20,233 nt of DNA from JBCDBL01 sp039183635 (lineage in GTDB: Bacteria > Pseudomonadota > Alphaproteobacteria > Caulobacterales > Parvularculaceae), in NCBI GenBank assembly GCA_039183635.1, contig JBCDBL010000079.1:1-20233 (forward strand), written 5' to 3'. A program made the translations under genes and the position numbers. Below are positions 1 through 5,895 of this stretch, piece after piece (the first letter of the stretch is position 1; each line of letters begins with the position of its first letter). The notes beneath the pieces are model-generated. The model worked only from the letters and a program-made list of their open reading frames with translations. It ran no database searches and had not been told where the DNA came from.

Positions 1-467
1 GCCTGTCGCGGTCGGCGCACCCGTCCACCGTGCCGAGCCAGCTGTTCAAAACCGCTAACGGCTGGGTTTTGCTGATGTGCCAGACGCCGAAATTCTGGAC
101 GATCTTTTGCGAAAAGGTCGGCCGGGAAGACTGGCTGTCCCAGGAGGACTTCAAGGACATCGCCGCCCGGCGGGACAATCGCGCGGCGGTGCAGGAGGCG
201 ATCGACGGTCTGTTTCAAACAAAAGACACGGACCATTGGATCGACCTCCTCGCCGGGCATGTGCCGATTGCACCGGTCTATGATGTGGCCGAGGCCCTGG
301 ACAACCCTTATGTCGCCGATGTCGGCATGGTGGAGACGCTTGCGCATCCGGAAAAGCCGAACGGTCTGCGAACCCTGTCGAACCCGATCAAGCTCGACGG
401 CGTTCGCCCGGCGGGCGCCAGGGCGCCGACCATGGGCGAGCATACGGATGAAATCCTGAAACGCTGA
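1..467 (+). CDS. CaiB/BaiF family III CoA-transferase, C-terminal part (partial)
   Basis: The reading frame is open from base 3 at the window edge to a TGA at 465-467, so about 154 residues of a gene that starts upstream are visible. An internal GTG at base 30 is not a convincing start, because the conserved family stretch around HPSTVPSQLFKT already reads through it. The visible part matches the C-terminal domain of family III CoA-transferases: TANGW, the MCQTPKFWTIFCEKVGR stretch, then APVYDVAEALDNPYV and the closing PTMGEHTDEIL, which is typical of these proteins. Family members move CoA between acyl-CoA and free carboxylic acids in the cytoplasm. The catalytic Asp and N-terminal CoA-binding half lie outside the window. 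The next gene, 17 bases downstream, is a paralogue, so the two are probably one operon and may form a heteromer or act on related substrates. The substrate cannot be told. Confidence 0.9.
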   Translation, partial: LSRSAHPSTVPSQLFKTANGWVLLMCQTPKFWTIFCEKVGREDWLSQEDFKDIAARRDNRAAVQEAIDGLFQTKDTDHWIDLLAGHVPIAPVYDVAEALDNPYVADVGMVETLAHPEKPNGLRTLSNPIKLDGVRPAGARAPTMGEHTDEILKR

Positions 468-484
468 CGCTGAGAGGGGCGGCC

Positions 485-1654
485 ATGAAACTCGAAGGCG
501 TCAAGGTTCTCGATCTGTCGGCGTTCCTGCCGGGCCCGCACATGACCATGACCATGGCCGACCATGGGGCGGACGTCGTCATGGTGGAGCCTGCCAATGG
601 CGTCGGGGAGCCGACGCGCGCCATCGGTTATCGCACGGCGGACGATATTTCCGTCTGGTTTCGCAACATCGCCCGGGGCAAGCGCAGCCTGAAGATCAAT
701 TTGAAAGACCCCGAAGCCCATAAGCTGTTTATGGACATCGCTAAAGGCGCCGACGTTTTTGTGGAGGCGTTTCGCCCCGGCGTCGTGAAACGGCTGGGCG
801 TCGATTACGACGCTATCAAGGCGGTAAACCCCGGCATTGTGTATTGCTCCATCTCCGCCTTTGGGCAAACGGGCCCCTATCGCGACCGACCGGCCCACGA
901 TCTCGCTATACAAGGGCTCGCAGGAACTGTCGCGTTGAACCTGGGCCTTGAGGACGGCAAGCCCGCCTTGCCCAACATGCCGTCTGCGGATGTTACGGCG
1001 TCCTTGAATGCGCTTAGCGCCATTCTCATGGCGCTCTACCGACGCACGCAAACGGGCGAGGGTGATTATATCGACATCGCCATGTACGACTCGTTGCTGG
1101 CCTGGACGCCGAACGTCACAGGGCCCGTCTTCGCCGAGGGTGCTGCGCCCGTCCCGAAAACCATGCGCTCCTTCGGCGGGGCGGGGATGAACAATATTTA
1201 TGAGACGGCGGACGGCGCGTTCCTCATTCTCGGCGGCTCTGAGGTGAAGTTTGCAACCAATCTCCTCACCGCGCTCGGCCGGCCGGATTTAATCGATCTC
1301 GCCAAACGGGAGCCGGGGCCCGTTCAGGCGCCGCTGATCGCGTTTTTTCAAGCGACGTTTAAAACGAAACCCCTCGCCGCATGGGAGGCGATTTTGTCCG
1401 ACATCGATCTTTGCTGGGCGCCGGTGCGGACCTTGCAGGAAGCGTTTGACGACGACCATACCGCGGCGCGGGGCATGCGGTTAGCGGATGAAAATGCAAA
1501 TACGCATATTGGTCCGCCTATTAAATTCCAAAACGAACCGGCCCAACCGCATCTTAAAACGCCGGATTTTGGCGCGCACTCTGAGGATGTCGCAAAAGAT
1601 GTTGGGCGGAGTACGGAGGATATCCGCACTTTGAAAGGGCGCGGCGTTATCTAA
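485..1654 (+). CDS. CaiB/BaiF family III CoA-transferase
   Basis: A complete 389-residue protein, close to the roughly 400 residues usual for the family. The start ATG is preceded by an AGAGGGG ribosome-binding stretch about five bases upstream. The N-terminus (LEGVKVLDLSAFLPGPHMTM) is the canonical opening with the CoA-binding region. Further family marks are RGKRSLKINLK, VFVEAFRPGVVKRLGVDY, the SISAFGQTGPYRDRPAHDL stretch, and a conserved Asp at residue 169 in PSADV, which aligns by position and context with the catalytic aspartate of formyl-CoA transferase and CaiB. The enzyme should transfer CoA between carboxylates through acyl-aspartyl intermediates in the cytoplasm. It follows a paralogous gene by 17 bases in the same direction. 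Substrates are unknown; carnitine, formate, phenylpropanoate or bile-acid-type acids are all possible. The gene converges on a GNAT gene, with a palindromic repeat between them. Confidence 0.93.
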   Translation: MKLEGVKVLDLSAFLPGPHMTMTMADHGADVVMVEPANGVGEPTRAIGYRTADDISVWFRNIARGKRSLKINLKDPEAHKLFMDIAKGADVFVEAFRPGVVKRLGVDYDAIKAVNPGIVYCSISAFGQTGPYRDRPAHDLAIQGLAGTVALNLGLEDGKPALPNMPSADVTASLNALSAILMALYRRTQTGEGDYIDIAMYDSLLAWTPNVTGPVFAEGAAPVPKTMRSFGGAGMNNIYETADGAFLILGGSEVKFATNLLTALGRPDLIDLAKREPGPVQAPLIAFFQATFKTKPLAAWEAILSDIDLCWAPVRTLQEAFDDDHTAARGMRLADENANTHIGPPIKFQNEPAQPHLKTPDFGAHSEDVAKDVGRSTEDIRTLKGRGVI

Positions 1655-1671
1655 CCCGCGCGCGCAAGGCG

Positions 1672-1724
1672 TTGAAGCGCATTCACAAAAGTGGGAGCCG
1701 GTTTTGTGAATACATGCGCGTCAA
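1672..1724. repeat. Palindromic (REP-like) intergenic element, subtype A
   Basis: A long imperfect palindrome lies between the convergent CoA-transferase and GNAT genes. Perfect inner arms ATTCACAAAA (1681-1690) and TTTTGTGAAT (1702-1711) enclose an 11-base loop GTGGGAGCCGG. Outer arms TTGAAGCGC (1672-1680) and GCGCGTCAA (1716-1724) pair with one mismatch, leaving a four-base bulge ACAT on the right. The order AAGCG, left arm, GTGGxAxCCGG, right arm with 4-base bulge, CGCGT is the same as in the tandem repeats at 11941-12147, although the arm sequences differ. It may also end transcription from one or both sides: the plus strand continues into the A-rich stretch AAAATAAAAA, which would read as T-rich on the minus strand only upstream of the hairpin. 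It is therefore not a classical terminator for either gene. Confidence 0.8.
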
Positions 1725-1733
1725 AATAAAAAC

Positions 1734-2201
1734 CTAAAGCGCCAGTTCCATAAAAATCGCGTCCGGCTCCGGATTGTCGTAATAGGCCGCGCTGCGCCGG
1801 AACCCCAGCGTCTCGTAGAGCGCCACGGCGGCCGTCAGACGCTCGAATGTGTCAAGCACCATTTTGGCGTATCCGGCGACGCGGGCCTCCTCAATGAGCC
1901 GCAGGCTGAGCGCTCGTCCGACGCCTCGGCGCCGGCCGCCTGGCGGCGCATAGAGGCGCTTCATCTCGCATATTTCACAGTCGTGCTGCTTCAGGCCCAC
2001 CGCGCCCAACGGCGCGTCCGCCGGGCCGGCGATCAGCAACAGCGCGTATGTCGCCGGGAACCGCGCCATCTCCTCTTCGAACCCTTGAAAGCATAAATCG
2101 ATCTGAAGCCAGTCTGCGTAGTCCTGGAACAGCCTTTTGACGGCGGCGATCTCCGCCTCGCTATCGGCGCGCCGCACGTCAAATGGATCGTCAGGCTTCA
2201 T
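1734..2201 (-). CDS. GNAT family N-acetyltransferase
   Basis: A 155-residue cytoplasmic acetyltransferase of the GNAT superfamily, using acetyl-CoA as donor; the acceptor is unknown. Motif A, which binds the pyrophosphate of CoA, is visible as R90-R-R-G93-V-G95, preceded by the strand CEICEMKRLYAPP (residues 75-87). Motif B is ALYETLGFRRSAAYY (127-141). Length is normal for a single-domain member. Three in-frame ATGs are adjacent (2207, 2204, 2201). The third is chosen because an AAGG ribosome-binding stretch then sits six bases upstream. A longer frame to 2273 runs deep into the upstream gene and is unlikely. The start overlaps the 3' end of the DUF6460 gene by 11 bases, indicating translational coupling, so it is probably the last gene of an mscS-DUF6460-GNAT transcript. 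The MKRLY strand next to motif A is common in small-molecule acetyltransferases, but no specific substrate follows from it. Confidence 0.88.
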   Translation of the reverse strand: MKPDDPFDVRRADSEAEIAAVKRLFQDYADWLQIDLCFQGFEEEMARFPATYALLLIAGPADAPLGAVGLKQHDCEICEMKRLYAPPGGRRRGVGRALSLRLIEEARVAGYAKMVLDTFERLTAAVALYETLGFRRSAAYYDNPEPDAIFMELAL

Positions 2202-2511
2202 CATCATCCTTGGGCTGTCCGCCCGGCGCCATGGCGCGCACGATCCGGAACAGCACCCAGAGCGGTACGACAATCACTGCGCCAAGGATGAAATATTGGC
2301 CCATCCACATGACGATAGACCAACCTTGACGCCAGAACCTGGTCCAGGCGTCGCCGACAAAGTCAAAAAAGTTCGTCCATAGCATTGTGGGACTGATCAT
2401 CGCGAAGGACAGGACCGCCCCCACGATAATGCTGGCGATCGCGAGACGAAGGATAATAGGACCGGGCGCACCGCCAAGAAGTTTGCCGAAAAAACCTTGT
2501 TTGTGCGTCAT
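2191..2511 (-). CDS. DUF6460-type small inner-membrane protein
   Basis: A 106-residue protein that fits the DUF6460 family as I remember it from alphaproteobacteria: an N-terminal FGKLLGGAPG stretch, a first hydrophobic helix with SIIVGAVLSF (about residues 20-40), and a second helix FILGAVIVVPLWVLFRIV (about 74-91), followed by a short acidic tail ending DDDEA. It is likely a two-span inner-membrane protein. The start ATG has an AAAGGGGA ribosome-binding site six bases upstream, which fixes it well. It lies 42 bases downstream of the mscS-like gene and overlaps the GNAT gene by 11 bases, so the three are probably co-transcribed. Function is unknown; co-transcription with a mechanosensitive channel suggests, as inference only, a role in the membrane or osmotic response. 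Family assignment is from memory of the pattern, not from a search. Confidence 0.8.
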   Translation of the reverse strand: MTHKQGFFGKLLGGAPGPIILRLAIASIIVGAVLSFAMISPTMLWTNFFDFVGDAWTRFWRQGWSIVMWMGQYFILGAVIVVPLWVLFRIVRAMAPGGQPKDDDEA

Positions 2512-2553
2512 AGCAGTCCCCTTTGTCGTACGAGCTGTGTTTGAAACGCGGCT

Positions 2554-3396
2554 CTACTTCTTCATCTGATATTCGTAAACCGTCTGGGTCGGGTACGGAA
2601 TGTTCACGTTTTCTGCGTCGAACTTCTCCTTCACCGCCTTCAACAGGTCGAATTTTAAACCCCAATAGTCGCCGCTGGCGGTCCATACACGGGTGATGAT
2701 GTCGACGGAACTTCCGCCGAGCTCTCCCACCACGATTTGCGGTTCCGGGTCCTTATGGGCGCGGGGGTCGGCCTCGACGACGGTGCGGATCGCCGCCATC
2801 GCTTTGTTTATGTCGTCTTCATAGGAGATGCCGAATACAAGGTCCACGCGGCGCGTGGCGTGGTAGCTGTAGTTGGTGATGCTGTCGCCCCACACCGCGC
2901 CGTTCGGAACGATGATGTGGACATTGTCCGGGGTCGCCAGTTCCGTCGTAAACAAGGTGATCGCCTTCACCGTGCCGGCTTCACCCGCCGCTTCGATAAA
3001 GTCGCCGATTTTAAAGGGACGGAAGATGAGCAGCATGACGCCCGACGCGATATGTCCGAGCGTGCCCTGGAGCGCAAGGCCGACGGCGAGGCCGGCGGCG
3101 CCGAGGATCGCTGCGAAACTTGTCGTCGGTACGCCGAACACGCCAAGAGCTGTGATGACGACGATGGCGAGGATGACGTAGTAGGCGATTGATGCGAAAA
3201 ACAGGCCGAGGGTCTCGTCGATTTTTGGGGATTTTTCGATCCCCTTACGCACGGCTTTTTTAACGGCGCCGGCGATCCATAGACCTAAAATCAGGACCGC
3301 AAGCGCGCCAAGGGCGTTCAGGCCAAACGCGATTCCCATTTCGATCAACGGCTCCAGCGCGGCGCGCGCCTCTTCCAAATTTGCAGGCGTTTCCAT
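2554..3396 (-). CDS. mscS: Small-conductance mechanosensitive channel, MscS family
   Basis: A 280-residue inner-membrane channel that opens under membrane tension and releases solutes during hypo-osmotic shock; E. coli MscS has 286 residues and works as a heptamer. Visible features: TM1 about 22-45, TM2 about 66-87, and the pore helix TM3 about 94-128 with the Gly/Ala-packed pattern ILGAAGLAVGLALQGTLG, then FRPFKIGDFIE, where the helix breaks and the beta domain begins. The beta-domain signature PNGAVWGDSITNYS is at 164-177, followed by the alpha/beta C-terminal domain. There are no extra N-terminal domains, so it belongs to the minimal MscS class. A ribosome-binding stretch AAGGGAG lies 13 bases before the ATG, somewhat far. 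It is the first gene of a probable operon with the DUF6460 and GNAT genes downstream. The 145 bases upstream presumably hold its promoter; I see only a weak CCTTT/AAAGG inverted repeat there (3488-3503). Confidence 0.95.
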   Translation of the reverse strand: METPANLEEARAALEPLIEMGIAFGLNALGALAVLILGLWIAGAVKKAVRKGIEKSPKIDETLGLFFASIAYYVILAIVVITALGVFGVPTTSFAAILGAAGLAVGLALQGTLGHIASGVMLLIFRPFKIGDFIEAAGEAGTVKAITLFTTELATPDNVHIIVPNGAVWGDSITNYSYHATRRVDLVFGISYEDDINKAMAAIRTVVEADPRAHKDPEPQIVVGELGGSSVDIITRVWTASGDYWGLKFDLLKAVKEKFDAENVNIPYPTQTVYEYQMKK

Positions 3397-3541
3397 AAAG
3401 CGTGACGTGCTCCCTTGTGTCGGCGAAAGATATGCTTAGCGTATACCTTGCTTGGGACAAGCGTGACAATCGATAAGCCCGTTTGCGCCTTTACACGCAA
3501 AGGTTTCCGTCTGTTTCAAGGCAAAGGCGACAATGGTCGGC

Positions 3542-4234
3542 TTAAAAGGCTTTTTTGCGGCGGGATCTTGAAACTTTGCCGCCCGCCAAAAGTCTGCCCC
3601 GCGACAGCGATCCGCGTCCCCTGCGCGGGTCCGGCTCAACGTCGAACCCGAGATGCTCGGCAAGTTCGTCGGCGCCGCCGACATATTTTCCGTCAAGGAA
3701 TATCTGGGGCGTTGTAATCGGGGTCTTTTCACCGATGAGCGGCTTTACCCGCGCCAGCATTTCATAGAGGGCGCCCGGGTTGTCGACGACGTCGTGGTAG
3801 GTGAACTCGACGCCGGCTTTTTCAAGATATTCCTTGCCGCGGGTGCAATGGCCGCAATTGGTTTTGCCGAACAGATGATTGCCTTCCAGCTCGAACCGCC
3901 CGGCATGGAGGCGCATGATGGTCTCCGCCAGAACGCCGCGGTTAAGGGCGTCGCCCTGGGCGATCACTTTGTCCTCAACCATGACGATCGGGGCGTGCCA
4001 TCCGCCGGCGGGCAAGGGCTCCCACCAGTAGGACAGCCACTCCTTTACCTCAAACGCCACTTTGGCGTTCGCAAGTTCTTTGGCGAGGGTGTCCTCGATC
4101 ACGTCCTCGGTGAGGGCGCATTCCCCGCAGGGGATTTTCACTTTGAACGGTCCCCACTGGCCCGCCCATTTGTACAATCGCAGACGCACAGGCTCGCCCT
4201 GCTTATCGCCGCGGTCCTTGATTTTCAGATCCAT
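3542..4234 (-). CDS. Tandem thioredoxin-fold / glutaredoxin-domain protein
   Basis: A 230-residue cytoplasmic protein with two redox domains and no signal peptide. The first, about residues 16-110, carries a C36-G-E-C39 motif with DTLAKELANAKVAFEVKEW after it. The second, about 117-195, is a clear glutaredoxin domain with C127-G-H-C130, the cis-proline loop TTPQIF (174-179) and the glutathione-binding GGADEL (186-191). It probably reduces disulfides or mixed glutathione disulfides. The start at 4234 is preferred over a frame extending to 4363: a GCGGGG ribosome-binding stretch lies just upstream, and the extra N-terminus has no family character. The last 28 or so residues are arginine-rich (RRGRGSLSRGR, SRSRRKK) and unlike a normal glutaredoxin end. 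An A6 run immediately before the stop makes a frameshift possible. The neighbouring genes do not point to a specific partner. The substrate is unknown. Confidence 0.85.
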   Translation of the reverse strand: MDLKIKDRGDKQGEPVRLRLYKWAGQWGPFKVKIPCGECALTEDVIEDTLAKELANAKVAFEVKEWLSYWWEPLPAGGWHAPIVMVEDKVIAQGDALNRGVLAETIMRLHAGRFELEGNHLFGKTNCGHCTRGKEYLEKAGVEFTYHDVVDNPGALYEMLARVKPLIGEKTPITTPQIFLDGKYVGGADELAEHLGFDVEPDPRRGRGSLSRGRLLAGGKVSRSRRKKAF

Positions 4235-4415
4235 AAACGCCCCGCAAATCCCCATCTCACCAAAATATAGCCTATTAAGAGCAGATCGCGGGCGCCGGGG
4301 CGAGTGACGTTTGTTCAAACGCGCGTGAACAGCCGATTTGTCAAACCGCGTGCAATTTCGCAATATGGCGACGGGCGATAAATTCTAATGAAAACCGCAA
4401 TGATGGGGTGACGAT

Positions 4416-4754
4416 ATGAAACGCGAATTAATGGGCGCAGCGCTGGCGTTGACGCTTTCCACTGCTGTTTACGCTGAGGAGACGTGCACACTGGGCGCAG
4501 CAGCGCCGCAAGTGCCCGATGGCGCAACAGCAAGCGAAGACGAACTGAAGGCGGCAATGCAAAGCATCAAGGATTTTCAGGGCGCCCTTTCGCCCTATCG
4601 CGATTGCCTGAATGCGATCGCCGATGACGCCGACAAGCCGTTGGAGGATCGGGAAGCTGCGTTGCAGAAGTTTAATGAAAGCGTCGACATGGAGACGGCG
4701 GTCGTTGAAGCTTGGACAAAAACCGTAAAGGCGTTTAACGCCAAGGCTGAATAA
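4416..4754 (+). CDS. Small secreted hypothetical protein with signal peptide
   Basis: A 112-residue protein that I do not recognise. The first 20 residues form a typical Sec signal peptide: basic MKRE, a hydrophobic stretch AALALTLSTAV, then a probable cleavage site after YA at residues 19-20. The mature part is about 92 residues, mostly helical and acidic. It has cysteines near its start (ETCTLG) and in its middle (YRDCLNAI), which could form a disulfide in the periplasm. A GGGG ribosome-binding stretch lies eight bases before the ATG. The gene stands alone and is divergent from the glutaredoxin-like gene, so the 181 bases between them should hold both promoters. An AT-rich hairpin followed by T residues directly overlaps its stop codon and is a probable terminator. 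Confidence 0.82.
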   Translation: MKRELMGAALALTLSTAVYAEETCTLGAAAPQVPDGATASEDELKAAMQSIKDFQGALSPYRDCLNAIADDADKPLEDREAALQKFNESVDMETAVVEAWTKTVKAFNAKAE

Positions 4755-4772
4755 GATTTCGCCTTATTTTTT
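4750..4772 (+). terminator. Probable intrinsic terminator of the small secreted protein gene
   Basis: Arms AATAAG (4750-4755) and CTTATT (4763-4768) enclose a seven-base loop and are followed by TTTT (4769-4772). The left arm includes the stop codon of the gene. The stem is AT-rich and only six base pairs, so it is weak for an intrinsic terminator. Its position and the T-run make the role plausible. Confidence 0.45.
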
Positions 4773-4787
4773 ATGAGTTAAAAGTAA

Positions 4788-4813
4788 TCCCTCTCCTCAG
4801 ACGAGGAGAGGGA
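4788..4813. repeat. Perfect 11-bp hairpin in an intergenic region
   Basis: TCCCTCTCCTC (4788-4798) and GAGGAGAGGGA (4803-4813) are exact reverse complements around a four-base loop AGAC. It lies between convergent genes (the small secreted protein and the lipoprotein ending at 4957). There is no T-run on the plus side. On the minus strand it is followed by TTACTTTTAA, so it could help terminate the lipoprotein operon, but 144 bases beyond that stop codon. CCCTCTCC hairpins of this sort are often dispersed repeats, which cannot be tested with one copy. Confidence 0.7.
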
Positions 4814-4848
4814 CAAAGCTTCCGAACCGTTTAAATCCTAAAGTTCTT

Positions 4849-4887
4849 AAAGCGATTTCGGGTCAACTTAGATCGCTCAATCGCTTT
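4849..4887. repeat. Inverted repeat with two alternative right arms
   Basis: AAAGCGATT (4849-4857) pairs perfectly with AATCGCTTT (4879-4887) over a 21-base spacer. The core AGCGAT of the left arm can also pair with a nearer ATCGCT (4872-4877). Two mutually exclusive stems are therefore possible. It shares only the AAGCG start with the elements at 1672 and 11941 and lacks their GTGGxAxCCGG loop, so I do not place it in that family. Function is unknown. Confidence 0.5.
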
Positions 4888-4956
4888 CGGTCCTTGTTTT
4901 TGCGTGCTTGTGGATGGCCAACCGCACCCACTTCGCCTGGACGCGTTTTAGAATAA

Positions 4957-5517
4957 TCAGTACTGATACTTGCCGACGGAACAGTTGCGGCCGCCGGGGT
5001 CGCACGGGTTGACGGTATAGGTCTTCTTCGACGCCGGAGCTGAACTTTTCGTTATATACTGAACGGTGTCGACCTGAGCCTGTATCTCTTTAAGCTCCCG
5101 GGAAAGGTTTGTGAAATTGTCCTGGGCGCGGTCCCATTGCGCCATCGAGCTGCGGCACTCGCCTTCGCGATAGCGGCGCATCTCCATACAGCGTGAATAA
5201 GCCTTACAGCTCGAGACCATATTGCGGTAGGATGCATCAACCTCGGCATCGAAACGATTAAGCCTGTCGCGCAACTGGTAGACGCGCTCAACGTCGTTTT
5301 CGCTCCGGCTGCCGCCGATGGCGCCGCCGCCGCCGGATACGCCAACGCCTAATGCGCCGCGAAGTTGCGTAGACTGATCTGTAATTGAAACGAGTTGTGA
5401 TTCAAGGCCCGCGCTGTCGCAGACCGCACCCGTCTCGGTATAGGCGCTGCCTCCGGAATGGTAGACACAGCCCGATAGCCCAACTAAACCAATGATCCCA
5501 ATAATCAGCCGACGCAT
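4957..5517 (-). CDS. Cysteine-rich lipoprotein, hypothetical
   Basis: A 186-residue protein (188 if the ATG at 5523 is used) that I do not recognise. It has a lipoprotein signal peptide with lipobox LSGC; the lipidated Cys is residue 17 (19 in the longer form). After it come a glycine-rich patch (GVGVSGGGGAIGGSRS), a helical, charged middle part with a likely coiled coil (VERVYQLRDRLNRFDAEV and NLSRELKEIQAQVDTVQ), and a short C-terminal tail. Six further cysteines, CKAYSRC, GEC and NPC...NC among them, suggest disulfides in the periplasm. The start at 5517 is preferred because GAGGGG then lies seven bases upstream; the ATG at 5523 abuts that stretch. It is the last gene of a three-gene unit: the preceding lipoprotein ends within a few bases of this start, so the two are translationally coupled. 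Confidence 0.8.
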   Translation of the reverse strand: MRRLIIGIIGLVGLSGCVYHSGGSAYTETGAVCDSAGLESQLVSITDQSTQLRGALGVGVSGGGGAIGGSRSENDVERVYQLRDRLNRFDAEVDASYRNMVSSCKAYSRCMEMRRYREGECRSSMAQWDRAQDNFTNLSRELKEIQAQVDTVQYITKSSAPASKKTYTVNPCDPGGRNCSVGKYQY

Positions 5518-5519
5518 AA

Positions 5520-5858
5520 TCATTCCCCTCGTTGTGAACTTTCCGGTTCAGAGCGCGCGCAAGGGCGCATTTCAAAAGTTGTGTCGTTACGCACGTTAGC
5601 GACAATTCCGCCGCTGGATGTAACGGCGACCGGTCCTACGACCGCCGCGCCATCGTTAAGCGTTCCGCCAGGCGCAGCGGCCAGAGCCGATATATCTGTT
5701 TTACTGGACCGGGTGCGCATCACCACTACCGTCTCGCCTTCAGGAACATCGCCATAGGTTTTGCAGGCTTCAGAAAAACGCTCTTCATTATTGCGACCAT
5801 TTAAAGAGGCGCAAGCAGACAATGTCAAAACAATCAGTGCAGCATATAGGCGTTTCAT
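5520..5858 (-). CDS. Small lipoprotein, hypothetical
   Basis: A 112-residue protein not recognised beyond its signal. The N-terminus MKRLYAALIVLTLSAC is a lipoprotein signal peptide with lipobox LSAC and lipidated Cys16, followed by a short linker. The mature part contains EACKTYGDVPEGETVVVMRT and a Ser/Gly/Ala-rich beta-type segment, and ends in a charged tail; Cys32 and Cys100 could form a disulfide. The residue after the lipid Cys is Ala, not Asp, so export to the outer membrane is likely under the E. coli +2 rule, if that rule holds here. It is the middle gene of the unit: 37 bases separate it from the large upstream gene, and its stop (5520-5522) lies next to the start of the next lipoprotein. 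Confidence 0.8.
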   Translation of the reverse strand: MKRLYAALIVLTLSACASLNGRNNEERFSEACKTYGDVPEGETVVVMRTRSSKTDISALAAAPGGTLNDGAAVVGPVAVTSSGGIVANVRNDTTFEMRPCARSEPESSQRGE

Positions 5859-5895
5859 CTTACAATATGCCCCTTACATAAATCCGCAACCAAGT

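Noticed and set aside
308..1051. A 247-codon minus-strand ORF opposite the CoA-transferase genes
   Set aside because: It spans two well-supported genes on the other strand and shows no domain.
2737..3192. A 151-codon plus-strand ORF opposite the mscS-like gene
   Set aside because: Low-complexity Arg/Asp/Gly composition and complete overlap with a clear MscS gene.
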